Source: Saccharothrix longispora (lineage in GTDB: Bacteria; Actinomycetota; Actinomycetes; Mycobacteriales; Pseudonocardiaceae). Taken from it: DNA of 64,000 nucleotides. The translations under genes were made by a program, and so were the position numbers. This document shows, piece by piece, positions 37,461-46,814 of the stretch. Numbering within the stretch: position 1 is the stretch's first letter; every line of letters begins with the position of its first letter. The notes under the pieces were generated by a model, which was given only the letters and a program-made list of their open reading frames with translations, was not told the DNA's origin and searched no databases. The DNA lies in contig NZ_NSDM01000008.1 of assembly GCF_030852425.1 (NCBI RefSeq), positions 124,001 through 188,000 of the forward strand, read 5' to 3'.

Positions 37461-38974
37461 GCAAGGACTTGATCCGCAGCACCGCGGCCGAGCTCGCCGC
37501 GAGGATCGCGGGCCGCGAGGTCTCCGCCGTCGAGGTGGCGCAGGCCCACCTCGACCGGATCGGCGAGGTCGACGGCGCGGTGCACGCGTTCCTGCACGTC
37601 GACACCGAGGGCGCGCTGGCCGCCGCGAAGAAGGTGGACGACGCCGTCGCCGCCGGTGAGGCCGTCGGCCCGCTGGCCGGTGTGCCGCTGGCCCTGAAGG
37701 ACGTCTTCACCACCGAGGGCGTGCCGACCACGGTCGGCTCCAGGATGCTCGAGGGCTGGTTGCCGCCCTACGACGCCACGGTCACCCGCCGCCTCAAGGA
37801 GGCGGGCGTGGTGATCCTCGGCAAGACCAACATGGACGAGTTCGCGATGGGCTCCTCCACCGAGAACTCCGCCTACGGGCCGACCCGCAACCCGTGGGAC
37901 CTCGACCGCATCCCCGGCGGCTCCGGCGGCGGTTCGGCGGCGGCCCTGGCCGCGTTCGAGGCCCCGCTGTCGATCGGCACGGACACCGGCGGCTCGATCC
38001 GCCAGCCCGGCGCGGTGACCGGCACGGTCGGCGTGAAGCCCACCTACGGCGGCGTGTCGCGCTACGGCCTCGTGGCGTTCTCCTCGTCGCTGGACCAGGC
38101 CGGCCCGTGCGCCCGCACGGTGCTGGACGCGGCCCTGCTGCACGAGGTCATCGCCGGTCACGACCCGCTGGACTCCACCTCGATCGACGCGCCGGTCCCA
38201 CCGGTGGTGGCGGCGGCCCGCGAGGGCGCGAACGGCGACCTGTCCGGCGTGCGCGTCGGCGTGGTCACCCAGTTCGCCGGCGAGGGCTACCAGCCGGGCG
38301 TGCTGCGCAGCTTCGAGGCGGCCGTGGCGCGGCTCAAGCAGCTCGGCGCGGAGGTCGTCGAGGTCTCCTGCCCGAGCTTCGACTACGCGCTGCCCGCGTA
38401 CTACCTGATCGCGCCCAGCGAGGCGTCGTCCAACCTGGCCCGCTTCGACGCCATGCGCTACGGCATCCGGGTGGGCGACGACGGCACCCGCAGCGCCGAG
38501 GAGGTCATGTCGCTGACCCGCGAGGCCGGGTTCGGCCCCGAGGTGAAGCGCCGCATCATGATCGGCACGTACGCGCTGTCGTCGGGCTACTACGACGCGT
38601 ACTACGGGTCGGCGCAGAAGGTGCGCACCCTGATCTCGCGGGACTTCGAGGCGGCGTTCGCGACCGTCGACGTGCTGGTGTCGCCGACCACGCCCACCAC
38701 GGCGTTCCGGATCGGCGAGCGCACCGGCGACCCGATGGCGATGTACCGGGCCGACCTGTGCACGATCCCCGCCAACCTGGCGGGCAACGCGGCCATGAGC
38801 GTCCCGAGTGGACTGTCCGACGAGGACGGGCTGCCGGTGGGCCTCCAGATCATGGCCCCGGCGCTGCAGGACCACCGGATGTACCGGGTGGCGGCGGCCT
38901 ACGAGGTGGCGCGGGACGCGGCGGACGGCTCGCCGCTGATCCTGGGCGCGCCGGAACCGGCGGGTGCGCGGTGA
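37457..38974 (+). CDS. gatA: Asp/Glu-tRNA amidotransferase subunit A (amidase)
   Basis: A 505-residue amidase-signature enzyme that releases ammonia from glutamine. The Ser-cisSer-Lys triad elements are seen: the lysine in [14 protein letters not shown], the glycine/serine-rich signature [20 protein letters not shown], and the nucleophile serine in [36 protein letters not shown] is also conserved. ATG 37457 overlaps gatC and the stop overlaps the next small gene (GTGA at 38971). Length is normal. Confidence 0.97.
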   Translation: MSKDLIRSTAAELAARIAGREVSAVEVAQAHLDRIGEVDGAVHAFLHVDTEGALAAAKKVDDAVAAGEAVGPLAGVPLALKDVFTTEGVPTTVGSRMLEGWLPPYDATVTRRLKEAGVVILGKTNMDEFAMGSSTENSAYGPTRNPWDLDRIPGGSGGGSAAALAAFEAPLSIGTDTGGSIRQPGAVTGTVGVKPTYGGVSRYGLVAFSSSLDQAGPCARTVLDAALLHEVIAGHDPLDSTSIDAPVPPVVAAAREGANGDLSGVRVGVVTQFAGEGYQPGVLRSFEAAVARLKQLGAEVVEVSCPSFDYALPAYYLIAPSEASSNLARFDAMRYGIRVGDDGTRSAEEVMSLTREAGFGPEVKRRIMIGTYALSSGYYDAYYGSAQKVRTLISRDFEAAFATVDVLVSPTTPTTAFRIGERTGDPMAMYRADLCTIPANLAGNAAMSVPSGLSDEDGLPVGLQIMAPALQDHRMYRVAAAYEVARDAADGSPLILGAPEPAGAR

Positions 38975-39162
38975 AGAAGGCACGGGTGGTCCTGTCGCTG
39001 GTCGGTGCCGCGGGCGCCGCGACCAGCGCGTTCTCCACGTTGAAGTCGGCCCGCGGCAAGGGCGACAAGCTGGCGCTGGCCAACGCGGCGGCGAGCGTCC
39101 TGGTGGCCATCACCGGTGCGGCGCTGGCCGTGCGCGGGCTGCGGAAGGGCGGGAAGGCATGA
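38971..39162 (+). CDS. Small membrane protein coupled between gatA and gatB
   Basis: A 63-residue protein. GTG 38971 overlaps the gatA stop and its own stop overlaps the gatB ATG (ATGA at 39159). A basic start (VKKARVV) leads into a hydrophobic segment, a basic middle ([12 protein letters not shown]) and a second hydrophobic segment ([18 protein letters not shown]), then a basic tail; it looks like a two-span hairpin. No family is recognised. M. tuberculosis has pfkA in this slot, so the insertion is lineage-specific. Tight coupling implies it is truly translated. Confidence 0.7.
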   Translation: MKKARVVLSLVGAAGAATSAFSTLKSARGKGDKLALANAAASVLVAITGAALAVRGLRKGGKA

Positions 39163-40664
39163 CGTCGGTCGACGAGCTGATGGACTACGCCGAGGTCGTC
39201 GAGCGCTACGACCCGGTGCTGGGGTTGGAGGTGCACGTCGAGCTGCACACCAACACCAAGATGTTCTGCGGGTGCGCCAACGCGTTCGGCGGCGAACCCA
39301 ACACGAACGTGTGCCCGGTGTGCCTGGGCCTGCCCGGCGCGCTGCCGGTGGTCAACGCCACCGCGATCGAGTCGGCCATCCGCATCGGCCTCGCGCTGAA
39401 CTGCGAGATCGCCGAGTGGTGCCGGTTCGCCCGGAAGAACTACTTCTACCCGGACATGCCGAAGAACTTCCAGACCTCGCAGTACGACGAGCCGATCGCG
39501 TTCAACGGCTGGCTCGACGTGGCGCTGGACGACGGCGAGGTCGTGCGGGTCGAGATCGAGCGCGCCCACATGGAGGAGGACACCGGCAAGTCGCTGCACG
39601 TCGGTGGCGCGACCGGCCGCATCCACGGCGCCGAGCACTCGCTGCTGGACTACAACCGCGCGGGCGTGCCGCTGATCGAGATCGTCACCAAGATGATCCC
39701 GGGCACCGGTGAGCGGGCGCCCGAGGTGGCGCGCGCGTACGTGACGGCGCTGCGGGACCTGCTCAAGGCGCTCGACGTGTCGGACGTCCGGATGGACCAG
39801 GGCTCGCTGCGGTGCGACGCGAACGTGTCGCTCTCGCCGAAGACCACGGGCGAGCTGGGCACGCGCACCGAGACGAAGAACGTGAACTCGCTGCGCAGCG
39901 TCGAGCGGGCCGTGCGGTTCGAGATGACCCGCCAGGCGGCGGTGCTCGCGAACGGCGGCTCGGTCACCCAGGAGACCCGCCACTTCGACGAGTCGACGGG
40001 CAGCACCTCGCCGGGGCGCAAGAAGGAGACCGCGGAGGACTACCGGTACTTCCCGGAGCCCGACCTGGTGCCGGTCGCGCCGTCGCGCGAGTGGGTCGAG
40101 GAGCTGCGCGGGACGCTGCCGGAGCTGCCGTGGGAGCGCCGCAAGCGCGTCCAGCGGGAGTGGGGCCTCACCGACCCGGAGCTGCGCGACCTGGTGAACA
40201 CCGGTGCGCTGGACCTGGTGGCGGCCACCGTCGAGGCGGGCGCGACGTCGGCCGAGGCCCGGTCGTGGTGGGTGTCGTACCTGCCGCAGCAGGCCAACGG
40301 CCGCGGTGTCGAGCTGTCCGGGCTGGCCATCACGCCGGCGCAGGTGGCGCGGGTCGTGGCGATGGTCAACTCCGGCGAGCTGACCAACAAGATGGCCCGC
40401 GAGGTCGTCGTCGGCGTCCTGGACGGCGAGGGCGGGCCGGACGCGGTCGTCGAGGCGCGCGGCCTGAAGGTCGTGTCCGACGACTCCGCGCTGGAGAAGG
40501 CGGTCGACGAGGCGCTGGCCGCGCAGCCGGACGTGGCGGCGAAGATCCGCGACGGCAAGGTCGCCGCGGCGGGCGCGATCGTCGGCGCGGTGATGAAGGC
40601 GACGAAGGGCCAGGCGGACGCCAAGCGCGTGCGGGAGCTCGTCGTCGCCCGCTGCTCCCAGTAG
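39159..40664 (+). CDS. gatB: Asp/Glu-tRNA amidotransferase subunit B
   Basis: A 501-residue GatB. The N-terminal catalytic cradle has [19 protein letters not shown] with a metal/zinc cysteine region ([22 protein letters not shown]), [20 protein letters not shown] and [13 protein letters not shown]. The C-terminal YqeY-like helical domain ([30 protein letters not shown]) recognises tRNA. It phosphorylates the tRNA-bound Glu/Asp and transfers ammonia delivered from GatA. ATG 39159 is coupled to the small membrane gene. A strong hairpin follows the stop. Confidence 0.97.
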   Translation: MTSVDELMDYAEVVERYDPVLGLEVHVELHTNTKMFCGCANAFGGEPNTNVCPVCLGLPGALPVVNATAIESAIRIGLALNCEIAEWCRFARKNYFYPDMPKNFQTSQYDEPIAFNGWLDVALDDGEVVRVEIERAHMEEDTGKSLHVGGATGRIHGAEHSLLDYNRAGVPLIEIVTKMIPGTGERAPEVARAYVTALRDLLKALDVSDVRMDQGSLRCDANVSLSPKTTGELGTRTETKNVNSLRSVERAVRFEMTRQAAVLANGGSVTQETRHFDESTGSTSPGRKKETAEDYRYFPEPDLVPVAPSREWVEELRGTLPELPWERRKRVQREWGLTDPELRDLVNTGALDLVAATVEAGATSAEARSWWVSYLPQQANGRGVELSGLAITPAQVARVVAMVNSGELTNKMAREVVVGVLDGEGGPDAVVEARGLKVVSDDSALEKAVDEALAAQPDVAAKIRDGKVAAAGAIVGAVMKATKGQADAKRVRELVVARCSQ

Positions 40665-40672
40665 TCCGTCCG

Positions 40673-40706
40673 GGTGGGGGCGGTGCCGTCGGGCGCCGCC
40701 CCCACC
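40673..40706 (+). terminator. Terminator after gatCAB
   Basis: GGTGGGGGCGGTGCC (40673-40687) pairs with GGCGCCGCCCCCACC (40692-40706): 15 pairs with one T-G, and a 4-base GTCG loop. It starts 8 bases after the gatB stop. No T tract follows. Confidence 0.85.
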
Positions 40707-40991
40707 GGCGTTCCCGGGGTCCGGCGCGGTCCCCTTATTGCGGACTCACAGTGCATGCAGCCTGTGAACACATTCGTCCGTTCGAGTGGTAACGAAGCTC
40801 AACTGAGGACGCCGTTGCTGGTCATCGCGGTGTCGGAAGTGATCTTGGTAGCGCTTAGTGAGATTTCCTCTTGTGCATGCGTCCGTCTGTGTAAGGCTTG
40901 CCACCGTTCGGACGGCGGTCGGGGAGGTCGCCACCGGACGATCACCCGCCGTAGGTGCCCGGAAGGGCCCGTTGTAGGGGAGGACGACGTC
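40707..40991. other. Long AT-richer promoter/leader of the small repeat protein
   Basis: This 285-base non-coding stretch is clearly less GC-rich than its surroundings, especially 40735-40900. It should hold the promoter and a long leader for the gene at 40992. A GGGGAGG ribosome site lies at 40978-40984. TTGCTG (40815-40820) and AGTGAT (40838-40843), 17 bases apart, are a weak promoter candidate. No leader peptide or terminator-like fold was clear. Confidence 0.4.
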
Positions 40992-41231
40992 ATGGCTGGA
41001 ACCGATCCGAAGCTCGTCGCGGAGATCGACGCGATCGAGGACGACATGGTCGACGCGACGACCGACGTGGTGGCACCCGAGGTCGGCCTCGGTGCCGGCG
41101 GTGGCCTCGGCACGGGCGGCGGCGGTCTGCCGAAGCCCACCGGCGGCCCCTACAAGCCCGGCAGCGAGCCGCTGCCCACGCCCCAGGGCGGCCCGTACAA
41201 GCCCGGCAGCGAGCCGGCGGCCGCCGTCTAG
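40992..41231 (+). CDS. Small acidic protein with two C-terminal GGPYKPGSEP repeats
   Basis: A 79-residue protein from ATG 40992 with a strong ribosome site. Residues 1-31 are acidic and probably helical (DPKLVAEIDAIEDDMVDATT). Residues 32-50 are a glycine-rich linker (GLGAGGGLGTGGGG). Residues 51-60 and 66-75 are identical decapeptides, GGPYKPGSEP, joined by LPTPQ, before AAAV. There is no signal peptide or membrane span. It precedes a TPR-CHAT caspase-like protease and is separated from it by a perfect hairpin, so it may be made in excess as a substrate or activator peptide. Small proteins next to CHAT proteases are known; this one I cannot assign. Confidence 0.7.
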   Translation: MAGTDPKLVAEIDAIEDDMVDATTDVVAPEVGLGAGGGLGTGGGGLPKPTGGPYKPGSEPLPTPQGGPYKPGSEPAAAV

Positions 41232-41251
41232 CGGACACCCGGTGACACGTG

Positions 41252-41286
41252 GCGGGCACCGCCGACGCCGAGTCGGCGGTGCCCGC
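41252..41286 (+). terminator. Perfect 15-bp hairpin between small protein and CHAT genes
   Basis: GCGGGCACCGCCGAC (41252-41266) is the exact complement of GTCGGCGGTGCCCGC (41272-41286), with a 5-base loop. It lies 20 bases after the small protein stop and 19 bases before the CHAT start. It should end most transcripts, leaving limited read-through or an independent promoter for the protease. Confidence 0.85.
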
Positions 41287-41305
41287 TCCCCGGTTGTGAT
41301 CTCAT

Positions 41306-43918
41306 ATGACCGTGCCTGCGCCGAAGTCCGCCCGGGCAGTCGCCCTCGCCCGGCAGCTGCGCGACAGCGCGCTGGACGCCGCGACCGCGGACCGGCACCC
41401 GGTCGCCATCCGGCAGATGCGCCGCGGCCTGGAACTGCTCGAAACCCCCGGCATCGACCCGCAGGAGCGCCACGAGGTCCGCATCCGGCTGCTCAGCCTC
41501 CTCGCCTTCTGCCTCGGTGAGACCGGCAACGTCGAGGACGGCCTGCTCCAGTTCGCCGCCGTCGACCGAGAGCTGGGGGAACTGCGCGACGACGGCCTGC
41601 GCACCCGGCTCGCCACCACCGCGAACCTCAACCGCTCCGCCCTGCTGTGCCGCGTCGGCCGCATCGACGAGGGCATCGCCAGCCTCGACGTCGTCGTCGA
41701 CCTGCTCGACGCCGTGATCCAGCGGGCCACGTCCCCCGACCTCGACGCGGTCAACCTCCTCGCGCTCGCCCTGTCCAACCGGGGCAACGCCCACGGCGAG
41801 GTGCACCGCCACGACAAGGCCGTCCGCGACCTCGACCGCGTCGTCGCCCTCGCCGAGGCCCACGACCTGCCGCTGCGCGCCGCCATCGCCAAGCACGCCC
41901 TCGGCAACGCCGTGCAGCGCGCCGGCGACATCCCCGTCGCCCTGCGGCACTACCACGAGGCCAACCGGGCGTTCCAGGAGCTCGAACCCGGCCTGCTGCT
42001 GCGCCTGCGCATCGACCAGGCCGAGGCCATGATCAGCGTCGGCCTCGCCGACGAGGCCGGCCGGCTGCTCGACGAGGTCCTGCCGGACCTGCGCCGCCAG
42101 CGCATCGGCCAGGACGTCGCCGAAGCCGAGCTGCTCCGCGCCGCCGCCGCCCTCCAGGACGGTGACGCGGCGCTCGCCAAGCGCACGGCGGGCGCCGCCC
42201 AGCGCAAGCTCGCCCGCCGCGGCAGCCCCGCGTGGGCCGCCGTCGCCGGCCTCATCGCCCTGCGCGTGGACGCCGCGCGCGCCCTCGCCGGACGCCCCTC
42301 CGCCACCGTCGTCGCCCGCGCCGAAGCGCTGTCCGCCGAACTCGCCCGCCTCAAGCTCGGCGACCAGGCCGCGTTCGCGCTCGTCCTCGCCGCCCGCCTG
42401 GAGATCCGCCGCGGCGACCCCGACCGCGCCGACGCCCTGCTGCGCAGCGTCCCCAAGTCCCGCCGCATCGCGCCCATCGACCACCGCATGCTGCTGCGGC
42501 TCGCCCGGGCCGAACTCGCCCTCGCCCGCGGCAACCAGCGCGTCGCCCTCGCCCAGGCCAAGGCCGGCCTCGCCGAGCTGGGCCGCATGCGCGACGGCCT
42601 CGGCGGCCTCGAACTCGTCTCCGGCACCGCCGTGCACGGCCGCGAGCTGGGCGAGCTCGCCGTGCGGCTGGTGCTGCGCGGCCGCGACTCGGCCGCCAAC
42701 GCCAAGCGCCTCTTCACCTGGCTCGAGCGCACCCGCGCCCAGCTCTACCGCTACGACCCCGCCGAGTCCACAGTGGACTCCGAACTGGGCGAGCGGATCA
42801 CCGAGGTGCGCCGGCTCAGCCGCGTCCTGCTCCGCGCCCGCCTCGACGGCCTGCCCACCGCCGAACTGGAGTCGCGCCTCAAGGCGAGCCAGCGCGCCGC
42901 CTCCCGCCTGGGCTGGAGCGCCGCCAGCCCGTGGGGCACACCCCGCCCGGTCGGCACCCCGGACGAGGTCCTCGCCCGCCTCGACGGCCGCGCCCTGGTC
43001 AGCTTCGCCGTCGTCGACGACGACCTCATCGCCGTCGTCCTCGCCGACGACCGCGTCCGCATGGTGCACCTCGGCTCGGCCACCGCCGCCACCGAAGGCG
43101 CCCGCCGCCTCCACGCCGACCTCAACGCCCTCGCCCCCGACCACCTCGCACCGCCCCTGGTCGACGTCATCGCCGCCTCCGCGCGCCGCGAGGCCGACAA
43201 GCTCGACCGGCTCCTGCTGCGCCCCCTCGCGCCCATGATCGGCGACCGCGAACTCGTCGTCGTGCCCACCGGAGCCCTCTACGTCGTGCCCTGGGGCGTC
43301 CTCCCGACCTGCGCGAACCGGCCCACCACCGCCGTGCCGTCCGCCACCGCCTGGCTGTCCGCCACCCGCGCCGAGCGCGAACCGGCCGGCGGCGTCCTCC
43401 TCGTCCGCGGCCCCGGCCTGGAAGCCGCCGAGGGGGAGATCGACCGCCTCGCCGGCTACCACCGGGACGCCACGTGCCTCGGCGTCCCCGAAGCCCGCGT
43501 CGCCGCCGTCCTCGACGCCCTCGACGGCGTCGAACTCGCCCACATCGCCGCCCACGGCGAGCACGAACCCGAGAACGCCCTGTTCTCCCGGCTCGAACTC
43601 GTCGACGGCGCCGTGTTCGCCCACGAGGTCGGTCGCCTCCGCCGCCCGCCCCACCGGGTCGTGCTCGCCGCCTGCGAGCTCGCCCTCAACCGCGTCCGCC
43701 CCGGTGACGAGCCCCTCGGGTTCGCCGGGGCGCTCCTCGCCGGCGGCGCGCGCACCGTCATCGCCGCGTCCAGCCGCGTGGGCGACGAGCCCTCCGCCGC
43801 CGCGATGGCCGACTTCCACCGCCACCTCGCCGGCGGCGCCCGACCCGCCGTGGCCCTGGCCGACGCCGTCGCCGCCGACCCCCTGCGCAGGCCGTTCGTC
43901 TGCCTCGGCTCCGGCTGA
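41306..43918 (+). CDS. TPR-CHAT caspase-like protease
   Basis: An 870-residue cytosolic protein. Residues about 30-460 are tandem helical TPR-like repeats (HEVRIRLLSLLAFCLGETGN, LLALALSNRGNAHGEVHRHD, RAIAKHALGNAVQRAGDIP-like spacing). The C-terminal CHAT domain, about 600-870, holds the caspase-type dyad: His750 in HIAAHGEHEPENALFS and Cys790 in VVLAACELALNRVRPG, then GFAGALLAGGARTVIAASSR. CHAT peptidases cut specific protein targets, including bacterial gasdermins and the Csx30 target in type III-E CRISPR; neither system is here. The adjacent small protein is a plausible target. ATG 41306 lacks a clear ribosome site. Confidence 0.9.
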   Translation: MTVPAPKSARAVALARQLRDSALDAATADRHPVAIRQMRRGLELLETPGIDPQERHEVRIRLLSLLAFCLGETGNVEDGLLQFAAVDRELGELRDDGLRTRLATTANLNRSALLCRVGRIDEGIASLDVVVDLLDAVIQRATSPDLDAVNLLALALSNRGNAHGEVHRHDKAVRDLDRVVALAEAHDLPLRAAIAKHALGNAVQRAGDIPVALRHYHEANRAFQELEPGLLLRLRIDQAEAMISVGLADEAGRLLDEVLPDLRRQRIGQDVAEAELLRAAAALQDGDAALAKRTAGAAQRKLARRGSPAWAAVAGLIALRVDAARALAGRPSATVVARAEALSAELARLKLGDQAAFALVLAARLEIRRGDPDRADALLRSVPKSRRIAPIDHRMLLRLARAELALARGNQRVALAQAKAGLAELGRMRDGLGGLELVSGTAVHGRELGELAVRLVLRGRDSAANAKRLFTWLERTRAQLYRYDPAESTVDSELGERITEVRRLSRVLLRARLDGLPTAELESRLKASQRAASRLGWSAASPWGTPRPVGTPDEVLARLDGRALVSFAVVDDDLIAVVLADDRVRMVHLGSATAATEGARRLHADLNALAPDHLAPPLVDVIAASARREADKLDRLLLRPLAPMIGDRELVVVPTGALYVVPWGVLPTCANRPTTAVPSATAWLSATRAEREPAGGVLLVRGPGLEAAEGEIDRLAGYHRDATCLGVPEARVAAVLDALDGVELAHIAAHGEHEPENALFSRLELVDGAVFAHEVGRLRRPPHRVVLAACELALNRVRPGDEPLGFAGALLAGGARTVIAASSRVGDEPSAAAMADFHRHLAGGARPAVALADAVAADPLRRPFVCLGSG

Positions 43919-43979
43919 CCCCTCCCCGCGGGGGCCGGCCGGACCCGCCACGCCGCCGGCCGACCCTCCCGATGACCGG

Positions 43980-44009
43980 TTGACCCGGAGCCGACCCACC
44001 CGCTAGTCA
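43980..44009 (+). promoter_or_regulatory. Probable promoter of the M14 peptidase gene
   Basis: TTGACC (43980-43985) and TAGTCA (44004-44009) are 18 bases apart, upstream of GTG 44060, which has a GGAGGG ribosome site at 44047-44052. The gap 43919-43979 holds C/G-rich inverted repeats that may end the CHAT transcript. Confidence 0.4.
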
Positions 44010-44059
44010 GGATGGACGTGAACCCCCCCGCGGGTTCCCCGGTGATCGGAGGGTGACCG

Positions 44060-46531
44060 GTGCGCTCCATCCTGCTCGCCGCACTGCTGCTGACCACGCT
44101 GACCACACCCGCGACCGCCGACCCGGCCACCGGACGCGGCCACGAACCCGGCAACGGCCCCGAGCGCAACCAGGTCGCCGCCACCGACGCGCCGCTCGCC
44201 ACCGCCACCGCGCGCGGCGACAACTGGCCCGACGCCAACCCCGGCTACCCGCGCCGAACCCAGCTCCGCGCCTACCCCGAGGACCCCACCGACAAGGCCG
44301 TCAAGCTCGGCCTCGCCCCGTACCACTCCCTCGCGCCCCGCCTCAACGACCTCCAGCGCCGCAGCGACCGCGTGTCCGTCGAGGTCGTCGGCCGCTCCAC
44401 CGCGGGCCGTGACCTGTACCTCGTCACCCTCACCGCGCCCGAGGCGCCCGCCGAGACCCGCCGCCAGGACGCGTGGCGGGAGAAGATCGAGAACGACCCC
44501 GTGGCCGCGCGCCGCGACATCCTCCTGCGCGCCGCCTACAAGGCGCCGGTCTGGGTCAACGCCAACATCCACGGCGACGAGTGGGAGGGCACCGACGGCG
44601 CCCTGCGCGTCATCGAGGACCTCGCGCTCACCCCCTCCTCGGCGCCGTTCCTGCGCCGCCACCGCGTCTACTTCACCCTCAGCGCCAACCCCGACGGGCG
44701 CGTCGCCGGCACCCGCGCCAACGGCGCGGGGTTCGACCTCAACCGCGACTTCGCCACCAACTCGCAGCCCGAGTCCCGGGCCCTGCGCGACGTCGTCAAG
44801 CGCATCCAGCCGCTGCTCGTGCTCGACGAGCACGGGTACGTGACCAACACCCTCGTCGAGCCCACCACCCCGCCGCACGGCCAGAACTACGACTTCGACC
44901 TCTACATCCGGCACGGGTACGCGGGCGGGCTGCGCATGGAGAAGGCCGTGCGGGCACTCGGCCACCCCGAGGCCGCCAAGCCCGAGATCCCGTTCCGCGA
45001 CTACGAACCCGGCGTGTGGGACGGGTGGGCACCCATCTACACCGCCCAGTACTCGATGTACCACGGCGCCGTGTCCTACACGGTCGAGGTCCCCATGCGG
45101 GTCAACCGCGGCGAGTACCGGACGCTGCCCGAGCCCGAGCTGCGCCGCCGCTCCGCGATCAACACCGACGTCGTCGAGGCCACGGTCCGCAGCGCGCTCG
45201 GCTACGTGCGCGACAACCGCACGTCCATGCTCGACAACCAGATCGAGCTGTTCCGCCGGGGCCTGTTCGGCGAACCCCAGCGGCCCGCGCCCGACGGCAT
45301 CGTCCCCGGCTTCGGCCCCGAGGACCGCTACACCACCACGTTCCCCCGCGCCTACGTCATCCCGGTCGGCGCCGGCCAGCGCTCCGGCGCCGCCGCCGCG
45401 CGCCTGGTGGACCACCTGGTGGCGCACGACGTCCGGGTGGTGCGGGCGGAGCGCCCGTTCACCCTGGCCGGCCGCGACCACCCCGCGGGGTCGTACGTCG
45501 TCGACATGCACCAGCCGAAGCGGGCGCTGGCCAACGCGCTGCTGGAGGCCGGGCGCGACATCTCCGACCGGGTGGACGTCATGTACGACATCAGCGGCTG
45601 GAGCCACGGCCTGCTGTGGGGCGCCACCGTCGAGGCGGTGGTCTCCGGCGGCCTGGACGTGCGGGGCCGCCCCGTGGCCGCCGCCTCGCCGACGGGATCG
45701 GTCGAGGCGCCCCCCGGGAGCGACCTGGCCCTGACCCCGCGCGACGGCAAGGACGCCGCGGCCGTCAACGACCTGCTGGCGAGGGGCGTGGAACTGCGCC
45801 GAGCCGACGACGGCACCATCGTCGTCCCCGCGTCGGCCCGTGCCGCCGTCACCGACGCCTCCGACCGCCACGGTGCCCGCTTCACCGCTGCCACGGCCGC
45901 TCCCACCCGTCCGCTGCCCCGCCCGGTGGTCGCGGGTGCCGTGGCGGCGGACGAGTTGAAGGCGTTGCGGGACATGGGGTTCGAGGTCAGGCCCGTGTCG
46001 ACGGCCACCCTGAACGCCGGTGCCGACCTGGCGGGCGTGAACGTCCTGCTGGTCTCGTCGGGCCTGCGCTACGACCAACTGGTCCCCGCGGCCCGGGCCG
46101 CCGTGGACGCGTTCCTGGCCGGAGGGGGCGTGGTGACCCGGGGCGCGACCGGTGCCCGCTTCGCCACCGACACGGCCCTGCTGCCGGTGAGGCCGGTGGC
46201 CGGCCGCGAGGACGCGAACGGCGTGGTGTCGGTGGTCGACGGCGCGGGCGTCGAACACCACTCGTTCGTGTACGCCCCTCACTGGTTCACCGACCTGGCG
46301 GGAGAAGTCCGGGCGCTGCAACGCTACGGGGGCTTGGTCGCGGGGCACTGGGGGAGCCGCCCGGACGGCACCGGCGGCCAGTCGGAGGCGGCCGGTCAGG
46401 CGGCCGTGGTGGCGGGCAGGTCGCCGCGCGGCGGCGAGGCGGTGCTGTTCGGTACGGAGCCCCTCTTCAGGGACCACCCGAAGGGGTTGTACTGGCAGGT
46501 GGCGGACGCGATCTACCGGACGGCGCACTAG
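44060..46531 (+). CDS. Secreted M14 family zinc carboxypeptidase
   Basis: An 823-residue exported peptidase. The signal peptide is MRSILLAALLLTTLTTPATA with cleavage near residue 20-21. The M14 domain spans about 85-400: VEVVGRSTAGRDLYLVTL, zinc ligands His171 and Glu174 in NIHGDEWEG, the substrate region SANPDGR and FDLNRDF, a later DEHGY and the catalytic Glu region in VSYTVEVPMRV. The C-terminal 400 residues lack a recognised domain but hold a glutamine-amidotransferase-like LLVSSGLRYDQLVPAA segment. It probably trims peptides outside the cell. It follows the CHAT gene but has its own promoter candidate. Confidence 0.88.
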   Translation: MRSILLAALLLTTLTTPATADPATGRGHEPGNGPERNQVAATDAPLATATARGDNWPDANPGYPRRTQLRAYPEDPTDKAVKLGLAPYHSLAPRLNDLQRRSDRVSVEVVGRSTAGRDLYLVTLTAPEAPAETRRQDAWREKIENDPVAARRDILLRAAYKAPVWVNANIHGDEWEGTDGALRVIEDLALTPSSAPFLRRHRVYFTLSANPDGRVAGTRANGAGFDLNRDFATNSQPESRALRDVVKRIQPLLVLDEHGYVTNTLVEPTTPPHGQNYDFDLYIRHGYAGGLRMEKAVRALGHPEAAKPEIPFRDYEPGVWDGWAPIYTAQYSMYHGAVSYTVEVPMRVNRGEYRTLPEPELRRRSAINTDVVEATVRSALGYVRDNRTSMLDNQIELFRRGLFGEPQRPAPDGIVPGFGPEDRYTTTFPRAYVIPVGAGQRSGAAAARLVDHLVAHDVRVVRAERPFTLAGRDHPAGSYVVDMHQPKRALANALLEAGRDISDRVDVMYDISGWSHGLLWGATVEAVVSGGLDVRGRPVAAASPTGSVEAPPGSDLALTPRDGKDAAAVNDLLARGVELRRADDGTIVVPASARAAVTDASDRHGARFTAATAAPTRPLPRPVVAGAVAADELKALRDMGFEVRPVSTATLNAGADLAGVNVLLVSSGLRYDQLVPAARAAVDAFLAGGGVVTRGATGARFATDTALLPVRPVAGREDANGVVSVVDGAGVEHHSFVYAPHWFTDLAGEVRALQRYGGLVAGHWGSRPDGTGGQSEAAGQAAVVAGRSPRGGEAVLFGTEPLFRDHPKGLYWQVADAIYRTAH

Positions 46532-46648
46532 GTCCCGGAGCGCGGGTGGGCGGGGACACGACGTCCTCGGCCACCCCGGCGGACCGCTCGGCCGAAGCGC
46601 CCGCGGCGGACTCCTCCAGCTGCGCCCGCGACACCCGCCGCCCGGCGG

Positions 46649-46715
46649 CCCCTCGACGGGGCGTCCGCGGGTCGGCACCGCGTGGTGCCGACCAGGGGAC
46701 GCCGCCGCCGAGGGG
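46649..46715. terminator. Large nested hairpin between convergent genes
   Basis: GTCGGCACC (46671-46679) pairs with GGTGCCGAC (46684-46692). It is enclosed by GGCGTCC (46660-46666) with GGACGCC (46697-46703) and by CCCCTCG (46649-46655) with CGAGGGG (46709-46715). It occupies the 283-base gap between the M14 gene and the lipoprotein gene; I see no coding frame in the rest of that gap. Confidence 0.75.
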
Positions 46716-46814
46716 CGATAACGGGAAGTCCCGAAGACCGGGGGACGACCCGGACGGGCCGAGGGCCGGGCAGGGGAGCGGGGAAGCGTGCGGGGAGCCG
46801 GGAAGGAGGGCCGC

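Noticed and set aside
41306..43918. Type III-E CRISPR TPR-CHAT (Craspase) component
   Set aside because: No gRAMP/Cas7-11, Csx30 or CRISPR array is present; the neighbours are gatB and an M14 peptidase.
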